Source of the DNA: Dehalococcoidia bacterium
GTDB taxonomy: Bacteria > Chloroflexota > Dehalococcoidia > GIF9 > AB-539-J10
Length of the DNA: 9,894 bases
Assembly (NCBI GenBank): GCA_003562555.1
Contig: PWUO01000243.1
Coordinates: 1 to 9,894 of the forward strand
Direction: 5' to 3'
Numbering within the stretch: the first letter of the stretch is position 1; the number at the start of each line of letters is the position of its first letter. The position numbers and the translations under genes are program-made. Positions 5,990-9,894 of the stretch are shown in pieces. The notes under the pieces were generated by a model that was not told the DNA's origin, searched no databases, and saw nothing but the letters and a program-made list of their open reading frames with translations.

Positions 5990-6184
5990 GGGGTCGTGCA
6001 GGGTGCTATCGAACCACAGTGCGATCCCTGGAAGTGTGCTAATGAGTGATCTCTTTGCTTTCCGGCACACTCGTTCTTCAGTACGGCATGGCATCCTGAC
6101 ATCGGCCCGTGCTGCTGCGAGCCTGACGATGTATGACGCACGCCAGGCGACTGATGATTTTGCACGGGCGAAGGCCGGATCGGA

Positions 6185-6265
6185 GTGACTGTCGGGGGAG
6201 TTCTGGCGATCGAGTTGCTTGTCTGGTTCTTCTTTGTCCCGAGGTCTCGCTCCATGCTCAAGTAA
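6185..6265 (+). CDS. Possible 26-residue membrane peptide
   Basis: GTG 6185 opens a short frame ending at TAA 6263-6265. The peptide is one hydrophobic helix (GGVLAIELLVWFFFV) followed by the basic tail PRSRSMLK, a plausible single-pass topology. Its start overlaps by four bases the stop of an unconvincing upstream ORF (ATG 6042 to 6188) and has no clear Shine-Dalgarno of its own. It ends eight bases before the start of the YHS-like remnant, so both may be pieces of one decayed operon. Confidence 0.25.
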   Translation: MTVGGVLAIELLVWFFFVPRSRSMLK

Positions 6266-6273
6266 GGGGCAGG

Positions 6274-6428
6274 ATGCAGGAGGTCACCATAACGGTTATG
6301 AGTGGCTACTCTCCGGCCGTCATTGGCGCTAAGACTTGCATCCCGCCGGCACCGTGTACTACTTCTGCTCGGCTTGGTGCATGGAGTCGTTTAAGACTGT
6401 TTCTGGGAAGTACCTGCATGATGCATAG
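6274..6428 (+). pseudogene. Frameshifted YHS-type metal-binding domain protein
   Basis: ATG 6274 follows AAGGGG (about 6264-6269) and opens a frame containing GYSPAVIGAKTC. About 75 bases in, homology continues in another frame: from about 6339 to the TAG at 6426-6428 the second frame reads HPAGTVYYFCSAWCMESF and then KTVSGKYLHDA. This closely follows the YHS pattern (G..YYFCS..C...F...P.KYL), where the Cys pair binds metal. The second frame has a TAA at 6330-6332, so no single frame covers both halves; one missing base near 6335-6345 would restore an intact protein of about 50 residues. The usual first Cys motif (DPVCGM) is not visible either, where VMSGYSP stands instead. It is therefore either a real pseudogene or an assembly error on a small metal-handling gene. 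Confidence 0.5.
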
Positions 6429-6546
6429 TCAGCCGAGATCCTGCTACCGAGTAGATTGATTCCGGAGTGCCACGTGTGTCTATTCAGTATATGGCCGCTG
6501 TCACTGTACAGTCAATGTCTGACGCATGAAGGCGAACACGCTTCGA

Positions 6547-6813
6547 TTAACGTGAGATTGGGCTTTCAAGCTGTCTCATGGATGCTGCGCGCATAAGACT
6601 CTCGCTGATCGATACTGCCACGGGCCATTGGCGTCGATACTTTGGGTAACGCAAGTCGTACCCATCCCAACGCAGCAGGTTGACGTGTGGTGCCATGCGT
6701 GGCTGCGCTTGACTGCATTTTGACAGGTCATGTACGCTGCCAGAAGAGTCGGCGGCCAGGTCGATGCCTTTGGCCGCCGTTTCACAAGGGTGCCTGACAC
6801 TAGGTGCCTTCAT
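6547..6813 (-). CDS. Doubtful minus-strand hypothetical protein
   Basis: The frame runs 88 residues from ATG 6813 with AGGA five bases upstream on its strand. The central part NLLRWDGYDLRYPKYRRQWP looks protein-like (aromatic-rich, few rare codons), and the frame would be divergent from the ankyrin lipoprotein with the palindrome 6820-6836 between them. The first 40 residues are low in conviction, there is no recognisable domain, and another minus-strand frame also stays open here. It could as well be a chance ORF in decaying sequence. Confidence 0.25.
   Translation of the reverse strand: MKAPSVRHPCETAAKGIDLAADSSGSVHDLSKCSQAQPRMAPHVNLLRWDGYDLRYPKYRRQWPVAVSISESLMRAASMRQLESPISR
6750..6779. repeat. 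Strong GC-rich hairpin
   Basis: CGGCGGCCA (6750-6758) and TGGCCGCCG (6771-6779) pair perfectly around a 12-base loop that can itself close two more GC pairs. On the + strand it is followed by only three T, so it is at best a weak intrinsic terminator for transcription entering from the left. Confidence 0.45.
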
Positions 6814-6819
6814 ATCGAT

Positions 6820-6836
6820 CCTGACGCAGCGTCAGG
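6820..6836. promoter_or_regulatory. 17-base palindrome, candidate operator
   Basis: CCTGACGC-A-GCGTCAGG is perfectly symmetrical about A6828, 63 bases before the start of the ankyrin lipoprotein gene. The one-base centre makes it a poor RNA hairpin but a good binding site for a symmetrical DNA-binding protein. Confidence 0.35.
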
Positions 6837-6898
6837 GACGGCCTTTCTTCGTTGTGTCCGTATGTGCCCGTTCATGACATTGCGCGGAGGAGGTTCGT

Positions 6899-7555
6899 GT
6901 GTCCACTATACGTCTTGTCGTACCATTGATCGTCCTCGCTACGGTTCTGAGTGCTGCGTGCGGTCCAGTTGATGTTGAACGGACTCCCGAGACTCCCACG
7001 GAACCTGCGCGGACCGAGGAACCGGAACCGGATACTGATTCAGAGCCGATCCTGGATCCGACTGATGACGCGGATGCTATCCAGATCAACATTCACGACG
7101 CGGTTGCTGATGGCGATCTGGAGCAGGTGCAGGCCGCGCTGGATCAGGGGGCAGACGTGAATTCCGCAGCGCTTCTTGGGCTGACACCATTGCACGGGGC
7201 TGCTCGCAATGGATACCTGCAGGTTGCCGAGCTACTGATCATGGCTGGCGCGGAGGTCAACGCGCGAAGCGACCTCGGATTCACCCCTGCGCACGCAGCG
7301 GCACACGGAAATCACGGAGATATGATGCAGTTGCTCATCGATAACGGAGCCGATGTCGATGCACAGGATCACAACGGCTATGCGCCGCTTCACCGAGCTG
7401 CCGTATACGGCAATACCGAGGTCTCGCTGGTGCTGCTGGCGAACGGCGCAGACGTGAATCTCACCCGCAAGGATGGGGCCACGGCACTCGATATTGCAGA
7501 GACCCGCAGTCACTCCGAGACTGCTGACTTGCTCAGGGAACACGGGGCACAGTGA
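6899..7555 (+). CDS. Ankyrin-repeat lipoprotein
   Basis: The 218-residue product starts at GTG 6899, five bases after GGAGGAGG (6886-6893). Residues 1-21 are a lipoprotein signal peptide ending in LSAAC with Cys21 as the lipidated residue. Residues 22-60 are an acidic Pro/Thr/Glu spacer. From about 62 to 216 there are five ankyrin units, the middle three being textbook: LTPLHGAARNGYLQVAELL (95 on), FTPAHAAAHGNHGDMMQLL (128 on) and YAPLHRAAVYGNTEVSLVL (161 on), each followed by a GADVN-type turn. The first and last units are capping variants. Ankyrin stacks bind proteins, so this is most likely an outward-facing scaffold or inhibitor on the membrane surface. Secreted ankyrin lipoproteins occur in several bacterial phyla; the partner here is not evident from neighbours. 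Confidence 0.92.
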   Translation: MSTIRLVVPLIVLATVLSAACGPVDVERTPETPTEPARTEEPEPDTDSEPILDPTDDADAIQINIHDAVADGDLEQVQAALDQGADVNSAALLGLTPLHGAARNGYLQVAELLIMAGAEVNARSDLGFTPAHAAAHGNHGDMMQLLIDNGADVDAQDHNGYAPLHRAAVYGNTEVSLVLLANGADVNLTRKDGATALDIAETRSHSETADLLREHGAQ

Positions 7556-7652
7556 TCGCCGTTTCCGGTGGTCGTCGCGGCCTGAAGTGAGAGTGATCCT
7601 GAGGGCACAAAACGATGATGCCTGGTCACCCGGAGTTGGCGCAGGACGCTGC

Positions 7653-7666
7653 TCAACCCGGGTTGA
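7653..7666. repeat. 14-base perfect palindrome
   Basis: TCAACCCGGGTTGA is fully self-complementary with no central spacer. It is close to the stem-loop at 7684-7716 and may be a protein-binding site; nothing else supports that. Confidence 0.3.
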
Positions 7667-7683
7667 ACATCGTTTCGTTCGAA

Positions 7684-7716
7684 TGCGACTGGATTGTCCA
7701 TGATTCTCCAGTCGCA
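7684..7716. repeat. 10-base-pair stem-loop downstream of the ankyrin gene
   Basis: TGCGACTGGA (7684-7693) and TCCAGTCGCA (7707-7716) are exact inverted repeats around a 13-base loop. It lies 128 bases beyond the ankyrin stop codon and no T run follows, so it is more likely an RNA-stabilising or Rho-related structure or an operator than an intrinsic terminator. Confidence 0.45.
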
Positions 7717-7846
7717 ACCGCGTTGCGTCACGTTCGTCTCACGGCCGTTCTGTCGGTGTTCTGGCAGTCCACCATCGGTTTCGATGAGGTAGTGGCTTAA
7801 GGACGGCATGATCCAGATCCAGCCCGTTTCGCAGAGGGATAACCGG

Positions 7847-7855
7847 TGCTACACT
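7847..7855 (+). promoter_or_regulatory. Extended -10 promoter of the PKD-like protein gene
   Basis: TGC-TACACT fits the extended -10 pattern and sits 30 bases before ATG 7885, giving a leader of only about 20-25 bases that contains the Shine-Dalgarno GGAAGGGG (7873-7880). Confidence 0.35.
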
Positions 7856-7884
7856 TTGTCGGGAGATATCCAGGAAGGGGTTAC

Positions 7885-8922
7885 ATGTCGAGAACACCAG
7901 ATGTAGAACGGTCAGCACAGCGCGCGTCGCGAAGTGCACTGAAGACGACCGCGCTGGTGGTTGGCGTGATCGCAGTCATCGCCATCTTATTTGTTTTGTC
8001 CGTCGGGTCCGGTTGGCTGATATTGCCGCAGGAGGGAACGGAAGAGCCAGGGCAAGTCGCATCCAATCCGCCCGAAATCCTCTCCATTACTCCGTCCACT
8101 GATCGAATAGTACCCCTCAGTACCGTTGCAATTTCCTGTTACGTGTCGCATGACGACGTTGGCCATCTGGCGTATGAGTGGTCATCTACAGCCGGTGAAT
8201 TGCGCGGAAGTGGTTCTGAGATCCAATGGGTGGCGCCGGACGCTGAGGGGCTGCACCGCGTCTATGTCAGAGTTACAGACCTGCATGGTGGAATCGATGA
8301 GCTTTCGTTGGCGCTGTTCGTACGTAGCAACACTCCTCCTGTAATCATTGGTATGTACGCTGAGGTTGATGACGACCCCGGATGGGTGATCCCCGGTGCT
8401 CTGATTGAAGTCTATTGCGAAGCCGTGGATGAGGATGGTGACGACCTTGTGTACGCATGGTCTGCCACTGCAGGCGTAATCACAGGACGAGGGCCTTCAG
8501 TCACATGGACCGCTCCAGATGAGACGGGGTTGCACTGGATCACGGTGGATGTTACTGACGGCTACGATGGCTCTGCGAGGAGAGCGATTCCGGTAAGCGT
8601 GAGCAGAGGTGAACCGCCAACGATTCTGGGCTTCAAGCTTGAGCCAATTAATACCCGGCAGTTTGAGCCATACGATGATGGATGGGTGATACTGGGTGAG
8701 AAGAGTTGTTCCATTGAAGTGTTGGTGGAAGGCGACGACAGTGGCTTCACGTACGACTGGCAATCTGACCGAGGCGAAGTGGTGGGGGATGGGCCGATTG
8801 CAGTATTTGAGGCTCCGCCGACGGGAACCTCCATCATCGTGGTACGCGTGATCAACGAGATGGGGAGCGAAGCAAGTGGCAGCGTGCGCATAGGCACCTG
8901 GTCATTCTCCTGCTGCGGATAG
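7885..8922 (+). CDS. Membrane-anchored protein with three PKD/Ig-like repeats
   Basis: The 345-residue product starts at ATG 7885, just after GGAAGGGG (7873-7880); an in-frame ATG-like start 39 bases earlier would place the promoter inside the gene. Residues 1-20 are Arg-rich and cytoplasmic, 21-47 form one uncleaved membrane helix, and the rest is outside. Three beta-sandwich repeats of about 85-95 residues follow (62-147, 151-240, 244-336). Repeats one and two share the pattern L.YEWS/VYAWS, then TAG, then G.GS/G.GP, W.AP, GLH and V.VTD, typical of PKD-like domains; repeat three is more diverged (FTYDWQS, FEAPP). Each repeat has one Cys near its start (85, 178, 275), and the chain ends in SFSCCG. 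Such domains mediate protein or polysaccharide contacts; no enzyme domain is attached. It is probably a surface structural or adhesion protein. Confidence 0.88.
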   Translation: MSRTPDVERSAQRASRSALKTTALVVGVIAVIAILFVLSVGSGWLILPQEGTEEPGQVASNPPEILSITPSTDRIVPLSTVAISCYVSHDDVGHLAYEWSSTAGELRGSGSEIQWVAPDAEGLHRVYVRVTDLHGGIDELSLALFVRSNTPPVIIGMYAEVDDDPGWVIPGALIEVYCEAVDEDGDDLVYAWSATAGVITGRGPSVTWTAPDETGLHWITVDVTDGYDGSARRAIPVSVSRGEPPTILGFKLEPINTRQFEPYDDGWVILGEKSCSIEVLVEGDDSGFTYDWQSDRGEVVGDGPIAVFEAPPTGTSIIVVRVINEMGSEASGSVRIGTWSFSCCG

Positions 8923-9231
8923 CTTCAGTCAGGGATGAGTCCTTTCGTTCATTGGCACATATCGACTTGTCAGCCATGTCCTGACGCTGCCCTTGCGCAC
9001 CTCAAAGGCCATTGTTCCTGAGCTGTACGTGACGGTCATCCGCATCTGTCGCCAGCAGACGAAGGAGTCGACATAAGAGGCCACAATACTACATAGGCGG
9101 CGTTGCGCATGACAGCAGAAGCCAGTAGATGGTACTTGACAGCACCAGAAGCGAGGCCCATGATGAAATTGGCCGTTCAGTGCGACAAATCCGCAGCACT
9201 GACTACGGCGCCCACGTTATGGCGAGAGGGG

Positions 9232-9250
9232 AGAGGGGAGCCTCCCCTCT
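9232..9250. repeat. Purine/pyrimidine hairpin
   Basis: AGAGGGGAG (9232-9240) and CTCCCCTCT (9242-9250) are exact inverted repeats about C9241, and GAGAGGGG is also repeated directly just before (about 9224-9231). As RNA it makes an eight-pair stem with a three-base loop. The bases following on the + strand are only mildly T-rich. Confidence 0.4.
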
Positions 9251-9500
9251 TGCATTTCGCCCATGCCCGCAGATCCACTTCGCCCGGCAGAATACTGAGC
9301 GCGCTTGCGCCGCATACAGAGCGGGATCACTGAGCACACGCACCGAAGCACATTCCCATTCACTGCGGAATGACAGGGTCAATCGCCAATTCCGGAGGGA
9401 ACACAGGTCACAGTACCGAATCGCCGGACTGTCAGCCACGGGTGTCGGATGTCGTCGCTGATGACCGAGTGACGGCACCAGCAACGCGCGGTGCTCCCGT

Positions 9501-9584
9501 CTACCTTCTACCTTTGGCGAACCAGATGAGAGGAAGGACTATCGCGATGACGAGCAGCACCCGTATGGCGCGAACGATACCCAT
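9501..9584 (-). CDS. Possible 27-residue minus-strand membrane peptide
   Basis: ATG 9584 on the minus strand opens a frame ending at TAG (9503-9501). The peptide is a single membrane helix with basic flanks: MGIVRAIRV, then LLVIAIVLPLIWF, then AKGRR. CGGAG stands about ten bases upstream of the start on this strand. The composition is far from what random GC-rich sequence would give, and the frame is open upstream to a TGA, so a longer form from GTG 9611 is possible. It could be a small membrane protein, a type I toxin-like peptide, or the tail of a lost gene. Confidence 0.3.
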   Translation of the reverse strand: MGIVRAIRVLLVIAIVLPLIWFAKGRR

Positions 9585-9736
9585 TGAGAGCTGGCTCCGA
9601 GCAGTCAACACTTGGTAGAGCTTGCTGTTTGCGACAGTTCATCTGTCCAATAGTGTCGGTGTCGTATCATCGCCTGCCTGCGCTGGTATGAAAGCGAGGG
9701 GCCTAAACACCGGGCCCTCAAATGAGCGTTATACCA

Positions 9737-9765
9737 TTGAAATCCACTGACATTCCGGCTATTGT
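9737..9765 (+). promoter_or_regulatory. Sigma-70-like promoter of the last lipoprotein gene
   Basis: TTGAAA (9737-9742) and TATTGT (9760-9765) are separated by 17 bases, matching five and four positions of the two consensus hexamers. Inverted repeats CATTGAA (9735-9741) and TTCAATG (9767-9773) flank it and could be an operator. The start codon is 44 bases further on. Confidence 0.35.
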
Positions 9766-9808
9766 GTTCAATGTAATAGGCGCCTGATCGGGCCATGGAG
9801 GTGTGACG

Positions 9809-9894
9809 ATGCGCAGAGCCATACTGCTCATTTGTGCGCTGCTTCTTGTGGTGGGGTGTTCGCGGCTCCGGCCTCAGGCCAACCAGCCTCCTGA
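9809..9894 (+). CDS. Lipoprotein, N terminus only, cut by the window edge
   Basis: ATG 9809 follows GGAGGTG (9797-9803) by five bases. The 28 codons present encode a typical lipoprotein signal peptide: MRR, a hydrophobic run AILLICALLLV, and the lipobox VVGC with Cys17 as the residue to be lipidated, followed by the beginning of a polar linker (SRLRPQANQPP). The mature domain is outside the window, so its function cannot be stated. It is the third lipoprotein in the window, after the cupredoxin and the ankyrin protein. Confidence 0.8.
   Translation, partial: MRRAILLICALLLVVGCSRLRPQANQPP

Larger units (their letters stand above)
6429..6898. other. Gene-poor stretch with inverted repeats
   Basis: About 470 bases have no well-supported + strand gene. 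The stretch holds the hairpin 6750-6779, the palindrome 6820-6836 and a doubtful minus-strand ORF (6547-6813). GGTGCC occurs twice around 6789-6809 as a short direct repeat. The Shine-Dalgarno of the ankyrin lipoprotein lies at its right end (6886-6893). Confidence 0.5.
7556..7884. other. Intergenic region with palindromes and a promoter
   Basis: About 330 bases separate the ankyrin and PKD-like genes. A 61-codon ORF at 7615-7800 has no ribosome binding site or protein-like features. The region holds the palindrome 7653-7666, the stem-loop 7684-7716 and the extended -10 at 7847-7855. Confidence 0.5.
8923..9808. other. Long gene-poor stretch
   Basis: Nearly 900 bases have no convincing + strand gene; the ORFs at 9103-9333 and 9129-9461 are Arg/Ser-rich and lack ribosome binding sites. 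On the minus strand a short frame (9045 back to 8929) reads MRMTVTYSSGTMAFEVRKGS and ends with YVPMNERTHP, which looks protein-like but lacks a start signal and may be a remnant. The stretch also has the hairpin 9232-9250, the possible minus-strand peptide 9501-9584, an imperfect GC hairpin at 9696-9719 and the promoter at 9737-9765. The piece GGAATGACAGGG near 9367 resembles the end of a dispersed repeat seen in many bacterial genomes, but the rest of such a repeat is not visible. Confidence 0.5.

Noticed and set aside
6042..6188. 48-codon + strand ORF before the tiny membrane peptide
   Set aside because: It has only a weak GGAAG upstream and no recognisable pattern; the Cys-rich reading GPCCCEPD in another frame is too short to judge.
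5860..6261. 133-codon minus-strand ORF at the end of the 412-residue membrane protein
   Set aside because: Composition is Ser/Thr/Pro-rich, half overlaps a confident gene, and no domain is visible.
5972..6831. Shared 12-mer CCTGACGCAGCG at 5972 and 6820
   Set aside because: The first copy is coding sequence at the end of a gene and the flanks differ, so it is probably chance.
7615..7800. 61-codon + strand ORF between the ankyrin and PKD-like genes
   Set aside because: No ribosome binding site, and it contains a perfect palindrome and stem-loop, which suggests non-coding sequence.
9129..9461. 110-codon + strand ORF in the right-hand gap
   Set aside because: Very Arg/Ser-rich translation without start signal, typical of chance ORFs in GC-rich DNA.
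1..9894. tRNA or rRNA genes, CRISPR arrays, transposases, integrases or attachment sites
   Set aside because: Looked for by eye on both strands; no cloverleaf with a CCA-type end, regular spaced repeats or DDE/Tyr/Ser recombinase motifs were found.

Overview
The window is moderately GC-rich bacterial DNA. Twelve genes can be called with reasonable support and all lie on the + strand. Most carry a clear Shine-Dalgarno sequence 5-9 bases before an ATG, GTG or TTG start. Several are joined by unusually long gaps. The combination of a stand-alone ferredoxin:thioredoxin reductase catalytic chain fused to a rubredoxin, PKD-like anchored proteins, a transglutaminase-like anchored protein and cupredoxin and ankyrin lipoproteins fits a deep-branching bacterium such as a Dehalococcoidia-like member of Chloroflexota. 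That placement is inference from gene content only; there is no rRNA or other marker gene here.

Layout. (1) 2-823: the 3' part of a sensor-kinase-like protein (PAS end, DHp-like and ATPase-like regions) that has lost the phospho-accepting His and the ATP-binding residues, so it is probably a pseudokinase. (2) 953-1744: a small helical CxxC protein, then a lipoprotein with a complete type-1 copper site. (3) 2087-2883: a two-gene redox operon, glutaredoxin overlapping by 4 bp with an FTR catalytic subunit-rubredoxin fusion, preceded by an extended -10 promoter and a strong palindrome. (4) 3000-3612: two small membrane proteins of unknown function. (5) 3839-5989: a membrane-anchored coiled-coil protein with a transglutaminase-like Cys/His domain, then a 412-residue polytopic membrane protein. 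(6) 5990-6898: a nearly gene-free stretch holding a tiny membrane ORF, the frameshifted remains of a YHS-type metal-binding protein, several inverted repeats and a doubtful minus-strand ORF. (7) 6899-7555: a lipoprotein with about five ankyrin repeats. (8) 7885-8922: a membrane-anchored protein with three PKD/Ig-like domains. (9) 8923-9808: another gene-poor stretch with hairpins and a possible 27-residue minus-strand membrane peptide. (10) 9809-9894: the signal peptide of another lipoprotein, cut by the window edge.

Two themes link the genes. One is the cell envelope: at least eight products have a lipobox or membrane segments. The other is redox and metal chemistry: cupredoxin, glutaredoxin, FTR-rubredoxin and the broken YHS gene. 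The most distinctive items are the degenerate kinase, the glutaredoxin/FTR-rubredoxin pair with its palindromic promoter, and the transglutaminase-like anchored protein. No complete unknown defence or mobile system was recognised. There are no tRNA or rRNA genes, CRISPR arrays, transposases or integrases that I can see.
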